A stretch of 64,000 bases of DNA from Acuticoccus sp. I52.16.1. GTDB lineage: Bacteria > Pseudomonadota > Alphaproteobacteria > Rhizobiales > Amorphaceae. This document shows, piece after piece, positions 57,320-64,000 of the stretch; the first letter of the stretch is position 1, and every line of letters begins with the position of its first letter. The notes under the pieces are model-generated. The model was not told the DNA's origin. It searched no databases and saw nothing but the letters and a program-made list of their open reading frames with translations. The stretch covers positions 4,581,219 to 4,645,218 of the forward strand of contig NZ_CP094828.1 in the NCBI RefSeq assembly GCF_022865125.1. The letters are read 5' to 3'. Position numbers and translations under genes: made by a program.

Positions 57320-58537
57320 ATGGACGCGTTCAAGGTCGAAGGGGCGCTCGGCGCAGAGCTTGCCGCACGGGTCGACCGACCCGCCGGCCCCATCCGCGCC
57401 GTCGCGCTGTTCGCCCACTGCTTCACCTGCGGCAAGGACATCCGCGCCGCGCGCGAGATCGCCCGCCGCCTGGCAGACCAGGGGGTCGCCACCGTCCGCT
57501 TCGACTTCACCGGCCTCGGCGGGTCGGACGGCGAGTTCGCCTCCACCCATTTCTCCTCCAATGTCGGCGACCTCGTGAAGATGGCCGATGCGCTGCGCGA
57601 AACGATCGGCGCGCCGCGACTCTTGATCGGCCACTCGCTCGGCGGCGCGGCGGTGCTGGTCGCCGCCGCGCAGATCCCGGAGGTGCGCGCAGTGGCGACG
57701 ATCGCCGCGCCCGCCGACGCCGAACACGTCACGCGCACCTTCGCCGCTCAGCTGGACCGGATCGAGGAGGAGGGCGCGGCGCCGGTCGAGCTGTCCGGCC
57801 GCCGCTTCACCATTCGCCGCGAGTTCGTCGACGACCTGCGGCGTCACCGGGTGACGGACGCGGCGCGCACGCTGGACGCGGCGCTGATGGTGATGCACGC
57901 CCCGCTCGACGATCATGTCGGCATCGACAACGCGACGCGGATCTTCGTCGCCGCCAAGCATCCGAAGAGCTTCGTGTCGCTGGGCGATGCGGACCACCTG
58001 CTCAGCGACCCCGCCGACGCACGCTATGCGGCGGACGTGATCGCCGCATGGGCGAGCCGGTTCGCCCTCGACGCGCTCCCCGCACGCGGAACGCCGGCGG
58101 CGGTCGAAGGCGGCGTGCGCGCGAGCGTGCTGGACGGCGCCTTCCGCACGGCGCTCGACGCGGCGGGCTTTCCGCTGACGGCGGACGAGCCGGCAGAGGT
58201 GGGCGGCGAAGGAAGCGGCCCGACCCCCTACGACTACCTCGGCGTCGCCCTCGCGAGCTGCACGCTGATGACGATGCGCCTCTACGGTGCGCGCAAGGGC
58301 TGGGTGGTGGATGCCACCGTCGACGTCACCCACGGCAAGGTCCACCGCGACGACTGCGAGGCGTGCGTGGGAAAGGAGGCGGGCAAGGACGGCAGGATCG
58401 ACCGCTTCGAGCGGGTCATCCGGTTCGGCCCCGGCACCGAGACGGCGAACCGCGACCGGCTCGTCGAGATCGCCGACCGGTGCCCGGTGCATCTCACGCT
58501 GGAGCGCGGCGCCGCCATCGTGACGCGCAGCGAATGA
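57320..58537 (+). CDS. Bifunctional alpha/beta hydrolase - OsmC fusion protein
   Basis: A 405-residue, probably cytosolic fusion. Residues 1-245: alpha/beta hydrolase with S106 (GHSLGG), an Asp at about 196 (APLDDHVG) and H225 (GDADHLL). Residues about 265-404: OsmC/Ohr-like domain with the two redox cysteines C313 (LASCTLMTM) and C387 (DRCPVHLTL). OsmC domains reduce organic hydroperoxides. The fused architecture occurs in other proteobacteria; joint substrate unknown. It is inserted between ccmH and degP in an otherwise conserved order. Confidence 0.9.
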   Translation: MDAFKVEGALGAELAARVDRPAGPIRAVALFAHCFTCGKDIRAAREIARRLADQGVATVRFDFTGLGGSDGEFASTHFSSNVGDLVKMADALRETIGAPRLLIGHSLGGAAVLVAAAQIPEVRAVATIAAPADAEHVTRTFAAQLDRIEEEGAAPVELSGRRFTIRREFVDDLRRHRVTDAARTLDAALMVMHAPLDDHVGIDNATRIFVAAKHPKSFVSLGDADHLLSDPADARYAADVIAAWASRFALDALPARGTPAAVEGGVRASVLDGAFRTALDAAGFPLTADEPAEVGGEGSGPTPYDYLGVALASCTLMTMRLYGARKGWVVDATVDVTHGKVHRDDCEACVGKEAGKDGRIDRFERVIRFGPGTETANRDRLVEIADRCPVHLTLERGAAIVTRSE

Positions 58538-58670
58538 CGGCGACGTCGGACCGGGGCGGTTCGACCCGGCACTATCTCGCCACGCCCGGAGGCGCCCGTG
58601 AAGCACCCCCGGCCGCGCCTGCCGCTGCGACACCCGCGGCGTTCCGTGGAATTCGGCGTCCCTTACGAAA

Positions 58671-58699
58671 TTGTCACACCGCGGACAGTGCGACGTAAT
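58671..58699 (+). promoter_or_regulatory. Possible sigma-70-type promoter for degP
   Basis: TTGTCA (58671-58676) and CGTAAT (58694-58699) are separated by 17 bases, about 60 bases before the degP start, in the 222-base gap after the OsmC fusion gene. The -35 match is good, the -10 match moderate. Confidence 0.4.
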
Positions 58700-58759
58700 C
58701 TGCCACTTCCTAGGTTGGGCGACGACAAGGACGGATCCCCTTCCGACAGGAGACAATGC

Positions 58760-60304
58760 ATGGGATTGAACATCGCCACCGGTAAGCGTCGCACCGCCGC
58801 GCTTCTCGCCGGGACGTTCCTGATGGGCGCGGCCGGCGCCGCGGTGATGGACGGTGCGGGCACCACGCCGGCCCTGGCCCAGAACCTCTCCGAGCAGGTT
58901 CCGAGCGCGGTGCAGAACAACGCGCCGAGCTTCGCCGATATCGTCGACCGCGTCAGCCCCGCGGTCGTGTCGATCCAGGTCAAGAGCCGGGCCAACCCGC
59001 GGCTCTCCAATTTCCGCGGCTTCGAAGGCTCCCCGTTCGACTTCTTCGAGCAGTTCGAGGAGCGCTTCGGTCGCGGTGACCGCGACAACGACCGCCGCTT
59101 CGGTCAGCGTCCGGACCGCCGCGGCGGCCGCCAGTTCTCGATGGGGCAGGGTTCCGGCTTCCTGATCTCGGCCGACGGCTACGTCGTCACCAACGGCCAC
59201 GTCGTCGACGATGCCGAGGAAGTCACCGTCATCCTCAACGACGGTGAGACGCACGAGGCCGAGGTGATCGGCGTCGACGAGAAGACCGACCTCGCGCTCG
59301 TCAAGATCGAGGGCAAGCACGACTTCCCGTTCGTCTCCTTCGCCACGCAGGAAACGCGGGTCGGCGACTGGGTGATGGCGGTCGGCAACCCGTTCGGCCT
59401 CGGCGGCTCGGTCACCGCGGGCATCGTCTCCGCGCGCGGCCGTGAGATCGGCGCCGGCCCCTACGACGACTTCCTGCAGATCGACGCGCCGATCAACCGC
59501 GGCAACTCCGGCGGTCCGACCTTCAACCTCGCCGGCAACGTGGTGGGTGTGAACACGGCCATCTACTCGCCCTCCGGCGGCTCGGTCGGCATCGGCTTCG
59601 CCATCCCCGCCTCGATCGTCGAGGACGTGATCGCGGACCTGCGGGACGACGGCAACGTCACGCGCGGCTGGCTCGGCGTGCAGATCCAGACGATCACGCC
59701 GGAGCTGGCCGAGAGCATCGGCCGCAACTCCGTCGCCGGCGCGCTGGTGACCGAGCCGCAGGACGGCAGCCCCGCCATGACCGCCGGCATCGAGCCGGGC
59801 GACGCCATCGTCGCGGTCGACGGCGAGACGGTCGACAGCCCGCGCGGCCTCGCCCGCACGATCTCGGCCAAGGAACCGGGTTCGACGGTGGCGATCACCG
59901 TGTGGCGCGACGGCAAGGAGCAGAAGGTCGACGTCGTCCTCGGCACGCTGGGCGACACGGAGACGGCCGACCGTGACCGCGGCGACGACCGCGGCCAGGG
60001 CAACGACCAGCAGGAGACGTCCGAGCTTCTGGGCATGACGCTGGTCCCGGCACGCCAGACCGGCCTCGACAGCGACGGCCTCGCCGTCATCAGCGTCGAG
60101 CCGGGCAGCGCGGCGGCCGAGGCGGGCATCCGCTCGGGCGACATCATTCTGCAGGCCAGCGGCGAAGACGTCGCCGACCAGTCCGACTTCGAGAGCGGCA
60201 TGGACATGGCCCGCAGCGAGGGACGCAGCAACGTGTTCCTGCGCATCCAGTCCGGCCAGAATGCCCGCTACGTCGCGGTGCCCGTCGATGAAGAGCGCGG
60301 TTAA
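58760..60304 (+). CDS. degP: Periplasmic serine protease/chaperone DegP (HtrA)
   Basis: A 514-residue Do-type protease. Signal sequence (cleavage near ALAQ, residue 41), protease domain with H147 (TNGHVV), D177 (TDLALV) and S250 (GNSGGP), then two PDZ domains (about 285-375 and 410-505). A Gly/Arg/Asp-rich LA-like loop (FGRGDRDNDRRFGQ) precedes the catalytic core. It degrades or refolds damaged envelope proteins. The ATG at 58760 follows AGGAG (58749-58753); the overlapping ATG at 58756 is out of frame. It sits upstream of the two-component genes, as in Sinorhizobium degP1. Confidence 0.95.
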   Translation: MGLNIATGKRRTAALLAGTFLMGAAGAAVMDGAGTTPALAQNLSEQVPSAVQNNAPSFADIVDRVSPAVVSIQVKSRANPRLSNFRGFEGSPFDFFEQFEERFGRGDRDNDRRFGQRPDRRGGRQFSMGQGSGFLISADGYVVTNGHVVDDAEEVTVILNDGETHEAEVIGVDEKTDLALVKIEGKHDFPFVSFATQETRVGDWVMAVGNPFGLGGSVTAGIVSARGREIGAGPYDDFLQIDAPINRGNSGGPTFNLAGNVVGVNTAIYSPSGGSVGIGFAIPASIVEDVIADLRDDGNVTRGWLGVQIQTITPELAESIGRNSVAGALVTEPQDGSPAMTAGIEPGDAIVAVDGETVDSPRGLARTISAKEPGSTVAITVWRDGKEQKVDVVLGTLGDTETADRDRGDDRGQGNDQQETSELLGMTLVPARQTGLDSDGLAVISVEPGSAAAEAGIRSGDIILQASGEDVADQSDFESGMDMARSEGRSNVFLRIQSGQNARYVAVPVDEERG

Positions 60305-60342
60305 CAAAAAGCCGCGCTCCACTAACTAACGCGTAGAATGGG

Positions 60343-60367
60343 GGAGCCGGGCCCGGCGTCCGGCTCC
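60343..60367 (+). terminator. Hairpin after degP, probable terminator
   Basis: An 8-bp stem GGAGCCGG / CCGGCTCC with a nine-base loop, 39 bases after the degP stop. No U-tract. It separates degP from the two-component genes. Confidence 0.5.
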
Positions 60368-60680
60368 TCGACCATTTGTACGCGTGGCTCCCGGGGTCAC
60401 GCCCGACCCGACCGGTGACGCCACGTGCTTCCCAGTATTCAGCAGTTCTCGTCGGAGCCGACGGGGCGGATCAGCGCCTCGCCTCCCTCCGTCCCATCCA
60501 CGGCACCCTCGCGCCCGGCGGCCGTCTCCGCCGGTGCACCGAGGGGGCAGCGGGTCCCGCTGCGGCATCGATGCCGCCGGCGCGGGCACCATATTGTTGC
60601 GAGGCATTGGTCGGATGACGTTGAATTTGACCCAGACAAGAGCGGCCGATGTGCCGCCCATTCGGAGTGAAACACATTCG
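60368..60680. promoter_or_regulatory. Upstream region of the two-component operon
   Basis: About 310 bases with no gene. The last 80 bases are AT-richer and probably include the promoter of the response-regulator gene. I see no clear repeat that would mark an autoregulatory site, and no strong Shine-Dalgarno beyond GGAG at about 60664. Confidence 0.45.
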
Positions 60681-61361
60681 ATGAAGGTACTGATCGTCGA
60701 GGATGATGCCGAAGCCGCGCGCTATCTCGCCCGCGGCCTGACCGAAGCCGGCCATGCCTGCGACACCGCCGGCGACGGTGAGGACGGTCTCGAGATGGCG
60801 CTCGCCTCGGACTACGATGTTCTGATCGTCGACCGCATGTTGCCCAAGCGGGACGGCCTGTCGCTGATCCAGACGCTGCGCGACAAGGACAAGCATGTGC
60901 CGATCCTCGTCCTGTCGGCGCTGGCGCAGGTCGACGATCGGGTGAAGGGGCTGCGGGCGGGCGGGGACGATTACCTCACCAAGCCCTACGCCTTCACCGA
61001 GCTGCTGGCGCGCATCGAGGCGCTGGCGCGGCGCAAGCAGACCGCCGAGTTCGAGGCGGTCTACCGTGTCGGCGATCTCGAACTCGACCGGCTGTCCCAC
61101 ACGGTGACGCGCGAGGGCAAGACCATCGTCCTGCAGCCGCGCGAGTTCCGCCTGCTGGAGTACCTGATGCGCCACGCCGGCCAGGTGGTTACGCGCACGA
61201 TGCTGCTGGAGAACGTCTGGGACTACCATTTCGACCCGCAGACCAACGTCATCGACGTGCACATCTCGCGACTTCGCGGCAAGATCGACAAGTCGTTCAA
61301 GAGCCCGCTGGTGCATACCGTCCGGGGCGCCGGCTATGTGATCCGGGCGGACGCGGAGTAA
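60681..61361 (+). CDS. OmpR/PhoB-family response regulator
   Basis: A 226-residue regulator: receiver domain (residues 1-115; phosphoacceptor D51 in IVDRMLP, acidic pocket D8/D9, Lys in TKPY) and winged-helix DNA-binding domain (about 130-226; FRLLEYLMRHAGQVVTRTMLLENVW and VHISRLRGKID). The cognate kinase is the next gene. In Sinorhizobium the pair between degP1 and glnE has, as I recall, been described as the acid-stress system ActJK, which gives the best functional guess. Confidence 0.93.
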   Translation: MKVLIVEDDAEAARYLARGLTEAGHACDTAGDGEDGLEMALASDYDVLIVDRMLPKRDGLSLIQTLRDKDKHVPILVLSALAQVDDRVKGLRAGGDDYLTKPYAFTELLARIEALARRKQTAEFEAVYRVGDLELDRLSHTVTREGKTIVLQPREFRLLEYLMRHAGQVVTRTMLLENVWDYHFDPQTNVIDVHISRLRGKIDKSFKSPLVHTVRGAGYVIRADAE

Positions 61362-61458
61362 GACGGGCCGCCGGCGCGGGCCGGCGCCGCGTCGACGCTC
61401 CGGCCGCGCGCGGCCGGAGCGGATATCGCGAGTGCGCGAGTGCGCACGGGGAGGCACT

Positions 61459-62925
61459 GTGACCGACACGACGGCCGAACAGGCCGCCTCCAAGCCGCGC
61501 CGTCGTCGCGCGGCCCCCCGAGCGGTGCGTCGCGCGCGGCTGATGCGCACGACCGCCTTCAAGCTGACGATCGTCTACCTGCTCGTCTTCGGCGGGTTGG
61601 CGCTCGGGCTCATCGCCTACATCTCCAACACCACCAAGGACATCATCGACCGGCAGCTCGAGGCGGCGATCGAGGGGGAGAGCGCCGAACTCGTCAACGA
61701 GTACCGCCGCACCGGTCTGTTCCGCCTGATGAACACCATCGAGCGGCGCTCCATGCGGCCCGACGCCAACCTCTACCTGATCACCGACTTCTCCGGCAAT
61801 CCGATCGCCGGGAACGTCGCCGAGCTGATCTACGACCCGGCCGAGGCGCGTGTGGGCGAGGCCTTTCCGGTGCGTTACATCCGCCTCGTCCCGGCCGAGA
61901 ACGCCGAGCGCAAGACGCACCGGGCGCTGGCCCGCCTGTCGGTCATCGGCGGCAACTACCGCCTGCTCGTCGGCCGCGACGTCGAGGATCGGATCGAGTT
62001 CTCGGCGATCATCAGCCGCTCCATCCGGGGGGCGATGGTGGTGGTGGCGGTGCTGGCGCTGCTGTCGTGGGCGTTCATCTCGCGCGTGGTGCTGCGCAAG
62101 GTCGACGCGGTCGGCGCCTCGACGCGGCGCATCGTCGCCGGCGACCTGGCGCGCCGCCTGCCGACGGACGGCTCGGGCGACGAGTTCGACCGCCTCGCCA
62201 CCAGCGTCAATCGGATGCTGGACGAGATCGAGCGGCTGCACGCGGGCCTGCAGGAGGTCTCGCAGAACATCGCCCACGACCTGAAGACGCCGCTGACGCG
62301 CGTGCGCAACCGCCTCGACGAAATGCTGCGCCTGGAGCCGGAGGGCGCCGAGCGTGAAGCGACGCTGACCGCCACGATCGAGGAGTGCGACCAGCTCATC
62401 CGCACCTTCGACGCGCTGCTGACCATCGCGCGGGTCGAGAGTCACGCCGCCGCGGTGGAGCTGGAGCCGATCGACCTGTCCGCCGTCGTGGGCGACATGG
62501 GCGAGTTCTACGAGCCCGCGGCCGAGGATGCGGGTATGCAATTGGTCGTAGACGTGGCACCCGGTCTTGCCATCCCCGGCGAGCCCACATTACTGCGCAC
62601 CATGATCGCGAACCTCCTCGACAATGCTATGAAATACGGCGCCAGCGAGACGAACATCGTCGAGCTTCGGCTGCAGCGGGCGGGGGAGGACGCGATCCTC
62701 ACCGTGCGCGACCACGGCCCCGGCGTCGCCGAGCGCGACCGCGCCCGCCTGACCGACCGCTTCGTGCGGATGGATGCGGCCCGCTCCAAGCCCGGCGCGG
62801 GGCTCGGCCTCTCGATGGTGAAGGCGATCGTCGGCCACCACGGCGGCACGCTGACGCTCGACGATGCGGCACCTGGTCTGGCCGTGCGCATCGCCCTGCC
62901 GCTGGCGTCGGCCGATGCGCGCTGA
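61459..62925 (+). CDS. Sensor histidine kinase
   Basis: A 488-residue membrane kinase: basic N-terminus, helix 1 (about residues 35-54), periplasmic sensor loop (55-188), helix 2 (189-209), HAMP (about 210-262), phosphoacceptor H273 (NIAHDLKTPLTR), then an ATPase domain with N box (NLLDNAMKYG), G1 (DHGPGV) and G2 (GAGLGLSMV). The GTG at 61459 is preferred because GGGGAGG lies five bases upstream. It overlaps glnE by 11 bases. It should phosphorylate the regulator at 60681. Confidence 0.93.
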   Translation: MTDTTAEQAASKPRRRRAAPRAVRRARLMRTTAFKLTIVYLLVFGGLALGLIAYISNTTKDIIDRQLEAAIEGESAELVNEYRRTGLFRLMNTIERRSMRPDANLYLITDFSGNPIAGNVAELIYDPAEARVGEAFPVRYIRLVPAENAERKTHRALARLSVIGGNYRLLVGRDVEDRIEFSAIISRSIRGAMVVVAVLALLSWAFISRVVLRKVDAVGASTRRIVAGDLARRLPTDGSGDEFDRLATSVNRMLDEIERLHAGLQEVSQNIAHDLKTPLTRVRNRLDEMLRLEPEGAEREATLTATIEECDQLIRTFDALLTIARVESHAAAVELEPIDLSAVVGDMGEFYEPAAEDAGMQLVVDVAPGLAIPGEPTLLRTMIANLLDNAMKYGASETNIVELRLQRAGEDAILTVRDHGPGVAERDRARLTDRFVRMDAARSKPGAGLGLSMVKAIVGHHGGTLTLDDAAPGLAVRIALPLASADAR

Positions 62926-64000
62926 GGCCCCGCTCGGCACGCAGCTGACGCCGCTGCCGGGCCCCGGCGACGCCCAGTTCGACGATGCGATCACCACCGG
63001 CGCCGCGGCGAGCCTTTCGGAGGGCGTGCGCGCCGCGCTGTCGACCGTCGCCTCGGTTTCCCCCTTCCTCAAGCACTTGATGTTGACCGACCAGCCCGGC
63101 CTCGTCGCGGTGCTGGAGCAGACACTGGACGCGACCGTCACCCAGAGTGCGCTGGAGCCGTCCGCCGATCTCGCCGCGGTGGGGGTCGCGATGCGCGTCG
63201 CCAAGCGGCGGGTGTCGCTCGCGGTCGCGCTCGCCGATCTCCTCGCCGGGGCCGACGTCGCGACCGTCACCGGCGCGCTCAGCCGCACCGCGGACGCGGC
63301 GATCGACGTCGCGCTGCGCAGCGTCCTCCTGGAGGCGGCGCCGCGGGGCGTCGCGCCGGATCCGGACACCTGCGGCATCATCGTCCTCGCCATGGGCAAG
63401 CTCGGCGGTGGGGAGCTGAACTATTCCAGCGACGTCGACCTCGTCGTCTTGACCGACCCGGACCGTTCCGAGCCGGCCGGGATCGAGCCCAAGCGCGCGG
63501 TGCGCCTGGTGCAGGCGATGACGCGCCTTCTGCAAGAGCGCACCGCCGAGGGTTACGTCTTCCGGGTGGATCTGCGGCTGCGGCCCGACCCGGGCGCGAC
63601 GCCGGTGGCGGTCTCCACCTGGGCCGCCATCGCCTACTACCAGCAGCGCGCGCGCTCGTGGGAGCGGCAGGCGATGATCAAGGCCCGCCAGGTGACGGGC
63701 GACCGTGCTGCGGGGACCGCCTACCTCGCCGCGATCATGCCGTCCATCTGGCGCGCCGCCTACGACTTCACCATCATCAACGACACGATGGCGATGCGCG
63801 AGCAGATCGCCGCCGTTCGCGGGGCGGGAATGCTGACGATCCCCGGCCACAACGTGAAGCTCGGCCGCGGCGGCATCCGCGAGATCGAGTTCGTGGTGCA
63901 GAGCCTGCAACGCATCGCCGGGGCGCGCGACCGGCGCCTGCGCGGGCGCTCGACGGTCGCCATGCTCGCCGTCCTCGCCCGCTCCGGCTGGCTCTCGCAG
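62915..64000 (+). CDS. glnE: Glutamine synthetase adenylyltransferase/deadenylase, 5' part
   Basis: The first 362 codons of GlnE, which runs off the window end without a stop (family length about 950-990). GlnE adds AMP to and removes it from glutamine synthetase in response to PII status. The N-terminal nucleotidyltransferase (deadenylase) domain is present with GKLGGGELNYSSDVDLVVL at about residues 161-179 and RVDLRLRPDPG, YQQRARSWERQA and RGGIREIEFVVQ motifs. The C-terminal adenylylating domain lies beyond the end. The ATG overlaps the kinase gene by 11 bases. Confidence 0.95.
   Translation, partial: MRAEAPLGTQLTPLPGPGDAQFDDAITTGAAASLSEGVRAALSTVASVSPFLKHLMLTDQPGLVAVLEQTLDATVTQSALEPSADLAAVGVAMRVAKRRVSLAVALADLLAGADVATVTGALSRTADAAIDVALRSVLLEAAPRGVAPDPDTCGIIVLAMGKLGGGELNYSSDVDLVVLTDPDRSEPAGIEPKRAVRLVQAMTRLLQERTAEGYVFRVDLRLRPDPGATPVAVSTWAAIAYYQQRARSWERQAMIKARQVTGDRAAGTAYLAAIMPSIWRAAYDFTIINDTMAMREQIAAVRGAGMLTIPGHNVKLGRGGIREIEFVVQSLQRIAGARDRRLRGRSTVAMLAVLARSGWLSQ

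Noticed and set aside
57194-60322. Reverse-strand open frame of about 1040 codons opposite the OsmC fusion and degP genes
   Set aside because: Antisense shadow of two well-supported genes; it is His/Asp/Arg/Val-rich as expected from complement of coding DNA and has no known motif.

Overview
The window is high-G+C, densely coded DNA from an alphaproteobacterium, most likely a free-living member of the Hyphomicrobiales (Rhizobiales). The evidence is conserved gene order rather than any ribosomal marker: nuoJKLMN-birA-rnj-mce-DUF1467, and ccmIEFH-(insert)-degP-response regulator-histidine kinase-glnE, which is the cycHJKL-degP1-two-component-glnE order of Sinorhizobium. A PopZ/DUF2497 polar-organiser homologue and three complete TRAP transporters fit the same assignment and suggest a life on dissolved organic acids. 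There is no rRNA, insertion sequence, prophage or CRISPR array in the window, and one tRNA, a reverse-strand tRNA-Ser(GCU).

Region by region: 0.1-6.8 kb holds a small XRE regulator, purB, a secreted Cys-containing protein, a Tim44-like membrane protein, a voltage-gated-type K+ channel with a probable CTG start, and a membrane-anchored HtrA-like protease. 6.9-16.2 kb holds the distal half of complex I (nuoJ-N, without nuoA-I), biotin protein ligase, RNase J, methylmalonyl-CoA epimerase and a DUF1467 protein. 16.3-20.6 kb is a five-gene unit: a NitT/TauT-type ABC importer followed by RutB-like and RutD-like hydrolases, preceded by a perfect inverted repeat. 20.8-22.2 kb is rpe-gph.

22.6-29.0 kb is the most unusual accessory block: a SARP/BTAD regulator fused to an alpha/beta hydrolase, a flavin monooxygenase translationally coupled to an ArsR repressor with a vicinal-Cys sensor site, a second flavoprotein with a cysteine-rich tail, and an MFS exporter. 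I read this as a metalloid or organometalloid detoxification cluster. It is followed by a lone CBM2-GH5-Calx-beta-CBM2 cellulase without a signal peptide, an unidentified polytopic permease and chaC.

34.8-49.2 kb is a solute-uptake district: DctPQM plus a GAF protein on the + strand, then on the - strand a LysR regulator, a DUF1445 hydro-lyase, a second DctPQM, an extended SDR epimerase/dehydratase, a third DctPQM and a flavoprotein monooxygenase. 49.3-52.8 kb encodes a 1154-residue PopZ-like protein, far larger than its family. 52.9-64 kb carries cytochrome c maturation genes ccmI-E-F-H, a hydrolase-OsmC fusion, degP, a two-component system and the 5' part of glnE, which runs off the window.

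Start codons were set from Shine-Dalgarno spacing and stop/start overlaps where visible. Functions of the accessory clusters are inferred from family membership and neighbourhood and are marked as such.
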